From Gossypium raimondii (Eukaryota; Streptophyta; Magnoliopsida; Malvales; Malvaceae), in NCBI RefSeq assembly GCF_025698545.1, contig NC_068575.1:46509980-46573979 (forward strand): a stretch of 64,000 bases of DNA, written 5' to 3'. Positions within the stretch are counted from its first letter, which is position 1. Each line of letters starts with the position of its first letter. A program made the translations under genes and the position numbers. A model generated the notes under the pieces. It did no database searches. It was not told where the DNA came from and was given only the letters and a program-made list of their open reading frames with translations. Below, one piece after another: positions 34,933 through 47,429 of the stretch.

Positions 34933-36981
34933 ATGACCAGATCTTCATCCGGAGATCTCGAATACGACCCAGAGATCGAAAAATTAGCACGAGCACGACG
35001 TAAAGAGCGGAAGTTCTTAAACGTGTAGAAGCAATTCAACGTGGAAAACAAGTCGAAGTGGTTGAACCTGAGACCAAACCACTTTGTGAAACAAAAGAGG
35101 CAGCAGACAAACTCGGTGAACAAGAAAGGATGGCGAACCGAACCATTCGTCAACTAGCCGCTGCTCCCAACGAGCAAACACCATTATGCATCAACTATCC
35201 AGTTGGAGAAACCCCGTTCGAGTTGAAGTCAGGCCTGATTCACCTTTTGCACACTTTTCGAGGCTTGAAGAATGAGAATCCACATACCCACTTGAGAGAA
35301 TTCCACATGGTCTGCTCAAGCATGAAACCACGAGGAGTAAAGAAGATGAAATTAAACTTGGCCTTTCCTTTTCTTTAGTTGATCTGAAGAGAATGGTTAT
35401 TTTACTTACCCCCTGGTTCTATTACAACATGGGATGACTTATCTCGTGTTTTTCTTGACAGATTTTTCCCAGCATCGCGAGCAGCTGAACTTAGGAGAGA
35501 CATAGTGGGAATTTGAAAAATGGAGAATGAATCGCTCTACGACTATTGGGTGAGATACAAAAAACTGTGTGCAAGTTGTCCTCAACACGGTTTGACCGAG
35601 CAATCACTTCTTCAGTATTTCTACGAGGGTTTGCTCTATATGGAAATGAAAATGATTGACGCTGCTAGTGGAAGGGCGCTTGTCAATATGACTCCTCAAA
35701 GGGCAAGAGAACTGATATCCACCATGGCAGCAAATTCTCAACGATGTCGACCAAATTCGAACCCACAAGACGGGTTAATGGGGTAAACGTTTCATCCTTA
35801 GAAGATAAATTTGATAAGCTCACTAATATTGTTCAAACTATGCTTACAGAAAAGAAGAATCTGACCCAGCTGTGTGGAATTTGTACTACATCTGAACATC
35901 CGACGGATTTGTGCCCAATCCTTAACGAAAATTCAACGGCACATGTTGACGATGTCGGAGGTTTTCTGAGACCTCCGCAAAGACGCTATAATCCTTTCTC
36001 CAACACCTACAATCCCGAATGGAAGGATCATCCCAACTTGAATTACAGAGCTAATCCCCGATATAATCCGTCATACCAATCGAGACCTTTACAACCACCG
36101 CCACTGCCACCCAAGCCAAGCACATCTCTAGAAGTTATTGTGGAAAGACTTACAGTCGATGCTGTAAAATATCAACAGAGGATAGATGCATCAATACAGG
36201 AGTTAACTAATCAAGTTAGGAAACTCTCAATGGCAGTTAATCGTTTAAAGTCTCAAGGTAAATTACCTTCCCAGATAGAGCCGAATCCTAGGCAGAATGT
36301 AAGTGCAATAACTCTTCGTAGCAGAAAAGTTTTGGAAATAGTTCCAGACAAAAGTCATGGGCAAGACAACAAACGGGAAAAGCAGATCTCTGATCCAAAA
36401 GTCAAAATAGAATCAGAAATCCAGAAACCCTTGGATGCTGAAATGATATACCCGATCTCTGATAGTGATTGGGTTAGCCCAGTTCATGTCGTGCCCAAGA
36501 AAACTGGTGTGACAGTGGTGAAAAATTTGTCAGGAGAGCTAGTTCCTACCCGAGTCCAGAATGGATGGAGGGTTTGCATCGATTACAGGAAGTTGAACGC
36601 AGCTACCCGGAAATACCATTTTTTCACTTCTCTCCATCAATCAAATGCTCGAGCGATTATCTGGTAAGACTCATTATTGTTGTCTCGATGGATATTCAGG
36701 ATTTTTCCAAATTCCGGTGGGGCCTGAGGATCAAGACAAAACAACTTTCACGTGCCCTTTCGGAACGTTTGCGTATAGACGAATGCCGTCTAGACTCTAT
36801 AATGCTCCAACCACTTTCCAGAGATGCATGTCGAGCAAATTCTCCGATTATGTCAAGAAAATCATTGAAGTCTTCATGAATGACTTCACGATGTACGGAT
36901 CTTATAGACGATTCATAAAAGACTTCTTGAAGATCATGCAACCGCTTTGCAATCTATTACAAAAGGATAAAGAATTTGAAT
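34933..36981 (+). pseudogene. Athila-like gag fused by deletion to an RT/RNase H remnant
   Basis: Starts at the ATG at 34933 (MTRSSSGDLEYDPEIEKLAR). A frameshift near 35013 leads to the gag block (RTIRQLAAAPNEQ, SGLIHLLHTFRGLKNENPHT); further shifts follow near 35340 and 35515. It continues with SLYDYWVRYKKLCASCPQHG, a zinc-knuckle-like CGICTTSEHPTDLCP and NVSAITLRSRK, then passes abruptly to RT text (PISDSDWVSPVHVVPKKTG, GWRVCIDYRKLNAATRK, HYCCLDGYSGFFQIPVGPED). At the catalytic box the family's FMDD is FMND (about 36873). Text then jumps to an RNase H-proximal segment (RRFIKDFLKIMQPLCNLLQK) and stops at 36981. Protease, most of RT/RNase H and integrase are deleted. Confidence 0.85.
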
Positions 36982-38278
36982 AACACAGGTCGTCGAGCTA
37001 AACGACGTTAAACAAAGCGCTATTGGGAGGCAACCCAAATTTTTTTTCCTTTATGCAAATAAAATTTTTGGTAAAATGGAAAATGAAAATGCATGTCGAG
37101 GATTAGTTCTGTCTAAGGAAAGACTTGGTACTTAAGTATGTCCATTGTGACTCACCTCTCTTTCCTAGGAACTTACTTGGCGCATTTATCACTACTATTT
37201 TACCAAATCTCGTAATCTTAGTTTTTAATAATTTATTTCTTGAGTTTATAGCTTAGCTAATAAATTTGAAAAGAATTTTTTTAATTTTCCTATTATTATT
37301 ATTTATTTTTACGATTTTATTTTATTTTTTTAGGAAAACATTCTAAGACAAAATTAAATTCTACATGTCAACCCACAAAATTCTTTTTATTTCAGCCAAG
37401 GTCCACTCTACCTACGAGACCAACCTCCACTACATTGAAATACATGGGGAGTTTCTTTTTTCTCTCTTTCTCCTACTTATCTTTACTTTTATTCTTTGAA
37501 TTACATTGGGAAAATGTAAAATAAGTAGGGGGAGGGAAACATAAATTGGTTCTAATTTGCTTATCTGTCATCGCTATTTTTGCATGTTTTTGGTAAAAGG
37601 TAAAATTTTTTTTAAATTGGGATGGTACACTTATGGTTTGACCTATTTAGCTATTTAATTCTTTACACATGAAACTTTTCAATAACCTAGACTTAGTGGG
37701 TAAGAAATTTTTGGGAATTATAAGTTTGCTTGACTGTCTACTTTTTATCATATGTCAAATTTTTGAATGCAAAAAAAAAAAATACTCCTCTGATACGAAT
37801 GTTAAGAGTGACAAAATTGGGGCTGTACATCGGGCTGAGTATTCGGAACGTGGTGCTTGGGTTGTCATTACATCTCGCATAAAAAGGTTCGTGTGGCTGC
37901 TCAATTTCTTTACACTCACTCCGCTAACAGGTTATCATGAGTAGGGTGAAATAACCCGCTTAGAGACGTCCGAATTGAGTAACCGGAACATGGTGCTTGG
38001 TTTGTCATCATGTCTCGCGTCAAAAAATTCAAAAATATCCTAAGTACAAAAATAAATAAATAAAATAATAAAATGAAGGTAAGTCTATCAAACTCTAATA
38101 AATTCTGAAATATATTTACTTACTTCTTAGGCTAGGTTATTTGAGATGTTAATGTACTAGGATTAAATTGTTGAATTGTGCAAATCATGGGGGTCAAGTC
38201 CTATTTTGGAGAAAATTTTTCCTTTTGCAGATACATACAAAATGCTCGAGGACTAGCATAAGCTAAGTAAGGGGGATT
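36982..38278 (+). other. 3' non-coding region of the Athila-like element
   Basis: Begins with a GTCGAGCTAAACGACGTTAA...GGGAGGCAACCC phrase that commonly follows pol in Athila-type elements. The 22-base-scale motif GGTGCTTGGGTTGTCAT/GGTGCTTGGTTTGTCAT is repeated (37850 and 37993). No env-like protein was recognised. Confidence 0.5.
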
Positions 38279-39756
38279 TGATTAAATGCTAAAGTTACAT
38301 ATTTTATGTAATTAATTTGGTTAATTTATGAGAATACACCACTAATTTTGCCATATTTATTGAATTTTGTGCAGGAATGCAATTTGGGGATAAATAGAAG
38401 AAAAATGAAACAATTGGGCTAGATTGAAGAAAAAAGCAAAAAAGGAGGGCCAAAACAGAATTTTTCCAAGAATAATTAGCTGAAATTGTTGACTTAGTGG
38501 GAGATTATTTTGGGATATTTTTTATATTATGGAATATTTTCTTTGATTTTCTATACTAGTTGGCTCTTAATTTAGCAAGGCCACTAGTATAAATAGAGGC
38601 TACATTTGTTCATTTTAATCATAAATTGAAATATCAAGCATTCATCTTTCAATACATTCTCCCTTTTCTGACAAATTTATTTGTTGTCTTTAGTTTCCTT
38701 TACTTTCAATTCCTAATTTTCTGGCTTGTTACCACTTAAACCATTTTCAATTTCCTTTTCAAACTTTCTTTCCATCTCCAGCAGCTAATTCACTTTATTA
38801 CTTTATTTCACCACCAAAATTTCAGCCCCCCAAAATTAAATCACGCTTCCCATTCCTTTCATCCATTTTACCTTATTTAATTATTCCAATACCAACATGC
38901 CTCAAACCTTAGCCAACTAAACTCATTTTCAGCTTTAGGCCGGAATTAGCCTCGTAAAAACCTGTGAGTTACAAACATGAGCGATTTAACTCCTAAATTC
39001 CAGTACTTATTATTTCTCCGGATTAAGAGTATGATTTTGTCAACTCACAAAGTCAGATCAACATTAAGTCAAAAAGACGTCATTTGATTTAGTGTGGTTA
39101 GGCGTACAGTTGGAATTCCGACAGGAACGTTTCTAATCGGTTTTCTGTGAACACATTGGCGTGCCAAGTGGATATAGTTGTTTGGTTCCGTCAAGGGAAG
39201 TAGTAACCGGATTTAAATATCCCACGCGGTTGAGGACATTGGTTCGAGCTAAGCTCTTCTAGAACGCAAAGCTACCGGAGTTCTAAATCATGAACGTTTC
39301 GTGGTTATTCGATCGGTAAGGGTTAGTTATTGGAGGTTTTATAACTAATTTACACAAGGAAGAGTTGGTGTCCGAGGCGTCCTTGGTAGCTATAACTAGC
39401 TTATTGGATAAGAGGAGTTCATCTAATTTCGAGGATCGGATCAAAGACGAGGAAAAATCCGTGCCTAAGGCTGAGCTTATTCTAATTAATTTTTCTTCAA
39501 ACTTATTTAACTGCATTTTATTATTTCATTTTCAACTTTTACTTTGTACATGTTTTATTTATTTATTCCAGGTTCCAAGTTTTCGATTTTATTCTCCCCC
39601 CTAATATCTTGGGCACGACAACTGCCCCGACATAAATCTGGTCAAGAGAGCAACAATTTGAAGTAAACCTAGTCTCTGAGGGATCGACCCTACTCCCTAT
39701 ACTGCTCAAATTGCAAACTAGGCGTAGGTTTATATTGGTGGACTCGACACCCATCA
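38279..39756 (+). repeat. 3' LTR of the Athila-like element
   Basis: 1478 bases, TG...CA, followed by the duplication ACATG; TATA box copy at 38588. Confidence 0.92.
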
Positions 39757-39761
39757 ACATG

Positions 39762-40314
39762 TTTATAGGCAATCAAAGATATTATTGACGTTTTTTCCAC
39801 TATTCCTTACGAAAAGCCTCATTTACCATATTGCAAACCTTAACCTTAATTTTAAGCCAACGACATTTAAAGAAGAGAGGGATTCGATCCTAGTGCTCTT
39901 TTAGGTTTGAAGGACCAGGTAGCTTTTGCTATTTCGACATCTAGTATCGGGGTAAATAGGTCATTAGCTTAGTTACTTGAGATGTGGGGTCAAACAAAAT
40001 CAGTAGGGGTGACTGTCAAGAAAGTTTCGAGGTTGGAACTCTTGAAAAGGTTCACGAAATATGATTGAATTAAATTCTCAATGCCCTTCTTGACTTTGAT
40101 ACAGAAGCCTAAATTATCCTTAAGGTAGGTAATTTTGTTGAAGCTTTTACAGATGATAGTACTAGAAAAAACATATGTTTTCTCCCTACTTATTGGTTAA
40201 TTTGTTCCCTTTCAGTTATCTTTAGCACATATTTTAGTATTTTTAGTTCAGTAATTTACATTTTATGACTCAATGGATAGCTTATTTACCCTCAATTTTA
40301 TCATATTTTGGTAC
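39762..40314. other. Unassigned sequence between LTR elements
   Basis: This is the pre-insertion continuation of 33188-33399. No coding signal or second copy was noted. Confidence 0.35.
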
Positions 40315-41640
40315 TGATGCCACTACATGAGTAATTTCACATTGTGCCCAAAAATACTGCCGCACCTAAAAACTGTCTGGATAGGAACAAAAATGCGTGA
40401 GCTGTCCAGTCTAGCACAACTAACTTGTTCATACAGAGGTAGCATGATTCTGATAAAAAGGACACCTGGGCTATTTGGGAAAAATATATAAATATCCACA
40501 TAAAAAGGGAGAGCTTTTTGGATCATCTTCTTTAACTTATCCCTTGAAGCTTTTAGCTATGGCGGCTTAAGCTCAGACAGGTGAACCGACGTGAAAAGGA
40601 TGTAGACCAGCTCTTGGCGAGGAGCCCTGAGTGGGACATAAGGAGGAATAGACAGATTCAAGTCAAGTTGTCTAGGAACAATATTCTCCACTTGTTTCTT
40701 TTATTTTTCTTTTCTAAATGCTGGTGATTACTTCCTATTTCATGTTAGTACAGAAGTACACATGATTTCTAGGTTAAATGTTATTTTATTCAATCTTGCT
40801 TCTACTGTTTAATCTTTGGGTTTGAATGTTTTTAGCATGGAAGTGTTATTGCGGTCATTGACACTGGAAGGTGCCGTGACAGTTCAAGCTAACAAGCATG
40901 ACAACGGAAGCTGCTTGAGGATTAGAGGATTTTAATCCACTTGTTCTTAATAGTGTTCCATTACCATAATTGCGTGGCTAATGTGCATGTTTAAGTCTTT
41001 GATTAAATATAGAAGTTAAACTTGGTAAGATATTCATTGCAATTTAATGCATCGACAATCACTTATCCTTTTATACCTTGTGAGCACTTAGCATTCTATT
41101 GAATATTCATGTTAGGAATCTGAGTTTATCAGTATCATATTATATCTTACTGTTTTCAAGTTATTGCTTCGACAATTATATTCACAATTTATCTCATTCC
41201 TATCTAATTATTGCACTGACATTGATAGAGAAAAGACAACCATCCTCGTGGGATCGATATCCGACAGACTCGTATCTGTTTACTATACTTGTATCAACAG
41301 TGTAGGCTTGCACATTATTGCTATGACGTTAAACGACCGATCAAGTTTTGGCGCCGATGCCGGGGATGGCATTTTTTAATGTTTATTTTTGTTTCTTTTT
41401 ATTTCATAATATTTAGTTGCTACTAACTTGTTTTCTTTTTGTCGTTACTTTCACATTTTATTTTAGGTGTTGTATAAATCGAAGCAATTCGGATTTTATT
41501 GCCAATTTTGATCTAGAAATTGAAAGAACTATTCAGAGGAGACTTTGAGAACAAAAGAATATAGCTTCGCCAAGAAACAATGCAGTTATGCCCCCGATGC
41601 AAAACCAAAATGCTAATGACCTACCGTTGCAGCAAGACGG
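40315..41640 (+). mobile_element. Truncated LTR retrotransposon: LTR, primer-binding site and gag start
   Basis: A probable LTR (start tentative, TGATGCCACTACATG at 40315; end ...CGACCGATCA at 41343) is followed at once by TTGGCGCCGATGCCGGGGA (41348-41366), a classic primer-binding site of Athila/Tat-like Ty3/gypsy elements. The leader then leads to a short gag start near 41500-41640 (NFDLEIERTIQRRL-like text with a stop). The rest is cut off where the next LTR fragment begins. The LTR's left limit is the weakest part. Confidence 0.55.
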
Positions 41641-42077
41641 TTCTATTCTCTGTTTCTTTTTCAATTCTTATTTCTTTTCTTTTATTTGTTTTGTTTTAAT
41701 AATGATAATAATAATAATAATATATTTACTTAATTAATAAGCAATACATATTTTATTATTAAATACATATATTTGTTATTATTACACATGTATTTACCAA
41801 CACCATCCACTTGTCAATTTATGGCTTAATTGCTTATTTAGTCCATTCACTGTTCCTCTAATCTATAATTCAACTTTCTCCCTATATGCAATCTAGTCCT
41901 TACACCTAATTACTCTTAGTTTAAACAAATTCACCTAATCAAAACCTAATTAACCACACAACTAACTTCGTAAATAATTTTAATAAATATTTATGAATCC
42001 GCTTTACGAAAATGGAGACCTGAAAGTAGAGACTCGAAAGTACACTTTCTAATACCCGTGACTATCGGGTCATTACA
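41640..42077 (+). repeat. 3' fragment of the TGTAACACCCC-type LTR family
   Basis: About 440 bases resembling the end of the solo LTR at 44663-46859: a TTTCTTTTC-rich run, (TAA)n, TTTAGTCC phrases, CACCTAATCAAAACCTAATTAAC and a CTTCGTAAATA phrase. It ends ...GGGTCATTACA at 42077. Its 5' part is missing. Confidence 0.65.
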
Positions 42078-43140
42078 CCTCATTCCCTCGAACATATCCT
42101 TTGGGACCTTGAAGTCACATGACATGTTCTCTACTGCAATTTCAGGAGCCAATGGATTGTTGGAGCAGAACAGTCAATCGATGGGCTTTGTCATGCATGT
42201 TTGTGTTGTCTTGAAAACCAGAGTTGTCAGAATGAACCTTTTTCCTCGACTCTTTGTTCTGCTTCAGCAACTCCTGTTGGAAAGCCTTTTATCACTCAAA
42301 CCGCGCTTTCTGAATGGCCATTTGCTCCCTCATGAGTCTTTTTTGTTCCTAAAGGGCAAAGATTTACTGCGGGGGCGCCCATTGGGTAGAAAAAAGCGAC
42401 AACCCTTGGCCGGCGGAAAGATTAAGGTTCAAATGGTCAAACAATCCTTCATGAACTGCATTGCTGAAGTTTTTCAGTCTATCGGCGAACCGCCCAATAA
42501 ACAACTCTATTTCATTGTGCTAGCCACTAGAGCCTTAGGCTCCAACCAGTTCTGACGAAAGGTTGAAGGGAAAAATCTCATTTGGGTAAGCCATTTCTAT
42601 TTCGAAATCGAAGAAAAGAAAATCAAACTAAAAATGTTTGATGGTCGAAAATTAGTCCACGTTCACCGCACCAATTGTTAAGTAATTTTGTCTCATGGCT
42701 TATTAATGGAGTATTCAGGTATTTATACATGCTATTACAGCTCACGATATGACCCCACTATTTTGTCTTAACTTCACCGTTCCTAATACTAACATTCTGT
42801 GCGGGCTTCAGGCCTACTGGACATGTGTCTTACTCTGGTTCACCTGCGGTCCTTTCTGTCCCTAGTACTAACATTCCATACAAGCTTTAGGCCTACTAGA
42901 CACGTGTTTCATCCTAGGTCACCTGCAGAGCACGTGGTCTCCTTTCTACAAGCTCCTTGAATGCATACGAACTGAGACCGTGGCCTTCTCTTGGTTCGTG
43001 CGAGCTAGATCCATGAGCTGGGTCCATGAACTCCCTTTGTTGTCCTCTCGTGGTTCACCTTGCATTCAACCATCTGGTGGGACCTATCTGGGTCACAGGT
43101 AGGTGACCCGAATCCTATCTAGGACTCAGGTTGGTGATTA
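42078..43140 (-). mobile_element. Fragment of another LTR retrotransposon, minus strand
   Basis: Read on minus, gag-like text is visible (LFIGRFADRLKNFSNAVHEG near 42480) interrupted by stops. At 42675 the + sequence ACCAATTGTTAAG joins a TGTTAAGTAATTTTG start that resembles an LTR edge, with TTGGTGCGGTGAACGTGG (minus) just inside as a primer-binding-like site. The LTR would run to somewhere near 43140, but I could not fix its other end or any target duplication. An open + frame at 42058-42555 appears to be a shadow. Confidence 0.4.
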
Positions 43141-43407
43141 CCGATGATAAAAATATTAAAAATTAAGCATAATGGAGGGATACAAGTAAAATTTAACGTT
43201 ACATTTTTAATACAACAACCATTTTAACAAAACTCAGCATATTAACTATTAGAGTAATAAATTTTCTACAATTTTTTTAATTTTTTATTCTATAAAAAAT
43301 ATATGATGATGAATTGATTTAATTTAATTTTTATTTTATCATTAGTTTTTATCGATTTCAATGTTTCCATAATTAATTTAGGTTTAAAACTAAATTATAA
43401 TTTGCTG

Positions 43408-43500
43408 ATTAAGTCATAACTCGATTGGTATGAGCATTGTTATCAATGTAGGAGGACGTGGGTTCGAGTATGCTGAAGCATTTTATTCTTCTATTTATGG
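43408..43500 (+). repeat. tRNA-derived SINE fragment
   Basis: TAACTCGATTGGTATGAGCA (A-box-like) and GAGGACGTGGGTTCGAGT (B box GGTTCGA) are about 35 bases apart, followed by GCTGAAGCATTTTATTCTTC. The layout of an internal RNA polymerase III promoter from a tRNA-like head fits a SINE. It is not a functional tRNA: no full cloverleaf was seen. Confidence 0.5.
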
Positions 43501-43529
43501 GAAAAACAAATATGATCAGTTGCTATAAT

Positions 43530-43740
43530 GAAATTGGTTTTTTTACTTAAATAATATAAAAAATTTAAAACTTCAAAAATGGTTTACAAACTTAGTTATT
43601 TACGAAAATAGTATACCATGGGTGGTGGAAGGTGGTGCATAGGCGACACCACCCCTATTTTCTTAAACCCATCACTTTCAACTAAAAAAAATTTAATGGT
43701 GCAGCCTTCTTGATCAGCGGCACCAAAGTATTTTTCCCCA
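43530..43740 (+). repeat. Left terminal inverted repeat of the MULE
   Basis: Pairs with 53870-54062 reversed. Continuing inward, GGTGAAGGGTACCCCATA is present twice (43793 and 43853), each followed by a GGTACCGGCC/GGCACCGGCC phrase and a CTA. Confidence 0.75.
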
Positions 43741-43984
43741 ACCTGAATACTACCCGAGCAGAACCCTAGAAGGCTAGCTGACAAGCAGGACTGGTGAAGG
43801 GTACCCCATAGGGGTACCGGCCTAGTGTTTCTTTGTGCGATAAGATGTTTTTGGTGAAGGGTACCCCATATGCGGCACCGGCCTACTGCTTTTGGCCTCT
43901 TCTGCATATCTGTGCATGATGGGATGAGACCTTTTAAGGGTTTTGTGAAAAATAGTTTTTAGAGACCTTATAATGGTTCCTTAA

Positions 43985-44170
43985 TGTGAGAAAAAAAATA
44001 AAACAGAAGAAGAAGATTTAGAGAAGAGAACAAGAAGGAAAAAAGAAAGAAAAAGAGAGTAGTAGAATAGAGAAAGAAGAGAAGGAGAAGGGAAAAAGAG
44101 GAGAAGAGAAGAGAAGGAAAAGGGGAAAAAAGAAGAGAAGAGAAGAGAAGGAAAGAAGAAACGGAAAAAT
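43985..44170. repeat. Purine (GA/GAA) tract
   Basis: About 185 bases almost wholly A and G on + (AGAAGAGAAGAGAAGG-type). Low complexity, inside the MULE upstream of the solo LTR. Confidence 0.8.
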
Positions 44171-44662
44171 AGTTGGGGTTTAGGGAGTTATGTTTAGGGT
44201 TTAGTTTGGGGCTTGAAAGAAAAGACTGGTAGGGTTTGTTTAGGGGTTGGAAAAAATAGATTAAGGGTTTTGTTTGGGGTTATAAGGGTTTAGGGTTTAA
44301 AAAATTTCATAAGAAGTATTTTTTAATATTTATACATTATTTGTTAGTTTATTGATTTTTTTATTTATAGGTTATAAATAGTAATTTTTTTTGTTATTTA
44401 ACCATGTTATTTTATAAATGTTTTTGATTAATTTAGTTTTTGATTAAATTTTTTTATTTTTGTAAGGTATTATTTCAGTAAGAAAGGAAGGTTTTTGATA
44501 GGTATTTTTTTGGTAAGGTATGTTTCTATTTTATTTTTTGATTCGTATGTTTTTTATGTTTTCTATTAGATTCAAATAACAAAATTAGTCCCATTATGTT
44601 TATTATGTTGAGATAAAATTTGTTGTTTTAACATAAATTTTTTGTTTTTTATGTAGGTAAAA

Positions 44663-46859
44663 TGTAACACCCCCAACCCGTATCCCTTGTCGGAACCGGG
44701 TTACTGAGCATTACCGGAGACTACAGATCAAACAGACAAAAATCTCAAACATTTTATATCATTGAAACAAGTCATCAAAGCATCATTTTAATCCAAATTA
44801 TAAACTCTCCAAAATTAATCTTATAACTTCATTTACAATCAAACCACAAAATAACTATTATTTAGACACTCTAGGTACATGCTGACACAAAGAAATAAAC
44901 GTCACCATATTTAAGTTCGGGATCGTTGTTGGATGTTGATTCAGCGATCAAACTTAAGTACTTAACCGGTGCACGGAAAACAAAACCGTACGCTGAGTAA
45001 AAACTCAGTGGTATTTCTATAATTCGAATTTTAAAAGAAAAGAAAAGAAAATATGTATAATAAAATGTTAAGCACAATTGAACATTTAATATCACACAAT
45101 ACTCAATTTTCATCACTTGCTATAGCAATGGCACTATCCACGTATCATTTAAACAATGGCACTATCCATTCCACATTCAATTGATGAATATATAACTCGT
45201 GTATTTCATGTATTTGCAACATATTTCACATTCTATTTTCAGTTTACTATCTCATATTCTTAGCCCAAAGTAGATTTTATAGAACACACTGGATATACGG
45301 AACAAATAAAGAGGTGCATTATTATGCACTAATGAACAGAGAGCACTAAAGTGCTATACAAAGAACAGAGATGTGCTAAACGGAGAGCACTGACATGCTA
45401 GTAATCAGATAGCACTAACATGTTAATAATCAAAGAGCACTGAAGTGCTAAAAATCAGAGAGCGCGCTAAAGTTCCTTAATGGCATGCCACTAATATCCC
45501 AGTAGTTCTAAATTCCGTCTACTTGGGCATTAAAACTGAATTTTATACATCTAAAAAATAATCCAATTATCATATTTGCACAATTTCACATTTACACATA
45601 TATATTCATAATATATATATTCCAATTCAATTCAACCAATATAATTTCATCACATACCAAGATAATCCATTTCAATTGTAAAAAACAATAATTCCCACCT
45701 CAATCACTTACCATAACATTTAATTAAAATACAACAATTAATAATTAGATTGATTATAGAAATACAAACCAGAATTTGAGCTATTCCTAAATCGACTATA
45801 TTTTCCTTTTTAGTCGAGAATTCGATCTGACGCTAGCTACTGAATTAAAACAATTAAAATCATCAATACAACACCATTCAATCTCACATTAAATATTTCA
45901 ATTTTTACTCAATAGTTGCCTAAATTCCAATTTAGTCCTGAACCGAGACTAACTTTTATTCTCAAAACTAATTTCATATTTTCATTCCATTCCACTTTAA
46001 ACTAATTTAACTCTCTAATTTCACCATAAATCCCTAATTTTAAATTCTCTCAATTTAGTCCCTACTATTCAAAACTTATAATTTATTTTACAAATCAACC
46101 TTTTACTAAATCCTAACTTGAAATTCAATCAATTTAACCCTTAATTCATCAATTAATTCAACATGAACAACATCTAAAAATTTATTAACTTTCAAAATTT
46201 CAACTTAAATCTAGTATTTTTTCTAGGATTCCAAAAACATCAAAATTATAAGAAAAGGGCTAATTTGACTTACCAAATGAGCTTGAAACTTCAAAACCCC
46301 AATTTTCTTTTTCTTTTCTTTTCTTTTCTTTCTCCTTTCTCCTTCTCTGTTTCGTTTCTTTCCTTCTTTTCTATTTGTTTGTTTTATTAATTAATGTAAT
46401 ATAATAATAATATAATTTAATAATTTAATCTAAAATATCTTATACTTAAATAGCAAGTAAATTATACATATTATTACAAATGTATGTATATATTTTATTA
46501 CACATTTATTTTATTATTACCATACAAGTGTCACATTTTTGGTTTATTTACTAATTTAGTCCCTTGATTTTTCTATTTCATATTTAAACTTTCACAATCA
46601 ATTTAATTTAGTCCTTTTATCTAATTAACCTTAATTAAGTCAAACTCACCTAATCAAAACCTAATTAACTACACAACTAGCTTCGTAAATATTTATTAAA
46701 AATATTTAATCTGATTTACGGAACGAAGTCCAGGGAATGCATTTAAAAAAAAATCACATTTGACTCGTAAATATTAAATAATAATATTTATGAACTTACT
46801 CGTCGAATTTAGTGGCCTTGAACCACTATTTCCGACAGCACTGAAAATCGGCTGTTACA
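44663..46859 (+). mobile_element. Solo LTR, TGTAACACCCC family, plus orientation
   Basis: 2197 bases starting TGTAACACCCCC and ending GGCTGTTACA, with the perfect 5-bp duplication TAAAA on both sides (44658-44662 and 46860-46864). No internal retroelement sequence is attached. It carries a cluster of short repeats (GAGCACTAAAGTGCT-like, about 45315-45470). The start sequence is typical of plant Ty3/gypsy (Tekay/Del-like) LTRs. A second copy lies inverted at 47805-50098. Confidence 0.9.
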
Positions 46860-47429
46860 TAAAAGATGTGACCATTGAGTTAGAATTTATGAGATTTTTT
46901 TTTTGTTCTTTATTAACTTAAGTAGTATAAAAACGTTTATTATATATTGAAATAGTATGGCAAAAAATGTGAGGTGCACCAAACTCTTTAGTATTTTTGT
47001 AATTATATTATTAGTGTACTATATTTATTGTATAATATTAACGTGTTTTGATCATTATTTAAAATGTGATAATTATTTTTGTTAGGGTGTCCCATTTTTT
47101 ATTTTAATATTTCTTCTCCTATTATTGGAATAAAAAGGCCTAAATAGAACTTAATTACCTACCAAAATGTGTTTTTGCAACAAACCAATTAAACTCAATT
47201 TTTTTTGCGTTGTAGATATCAAAATGGGTTATTTGATTAAAGATGATAATCACATATAAAAAACGGTTAATATGATGGTAATAAAATTGTTATTTCTTAC
47301 CTTATAAAAAGTTCCACGTTATTTACAGATTTAAACTAGGTTATATTAACTATTTCTGTAATTTAATAGTGTCAGGGCCCGTACCGCACACTGAAGGGTT
47401 GTGTGAATGGTTTAGGATATCCGCCGGGT
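46860..47429. other. MULE internal non-coding sequence between the solo LTR and the PMD gene
   Basis: AT-rich. No protein or repeat was recognised. It is the spacer between the two inverted solo LTRs together with the 5' part of the PMD gene. Confidence 0.45.

Larger units (their letters stand above)
33400..39756 (+). mobile_element. Athila-like Ty3/gypsy LTR retrotransposon, internally deleted
   Basis: LTRs 33400-34876 and 38279-39756 (about 1.48 kb each, TGATTAAATG...CACCCATCA) are nearly the same. Flanking 5-bp duplications ACATG (33395-33399 and 39757-39761) are perfect. The primer-binding site TGGTGTCGTTGCCGGGGA (about 34881-34898) differs slightly from the tRNA-Asp-type site usual in Athila. 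A purine tract AAGTAAGGGGGA precedes the 3' LTR. The interior holds gag and a short RT scrap (34933-36981) but no protease or integrase, then about 1.3 kb of non-coding sequence. Confidence 0.93.

Noticed and set aside
37669..37944. Env-like gene in the Athila-like element
   Set aside because: A 91-codon frame without signal peptide, transmembrane pattern or known similarity.
42058..42555. 165-codon open frame on +
   Set aside because: No family resemblance. The minus strand of the same stretch reads as broken gag-like sequence, so this is a shadow.
43408..43500. Possible tRNA gene
   Set aside because: A- and B-box-like motifs are present, but acceptor-stem pairing and a standard anticodon arm are not; SINE fragment preferred.
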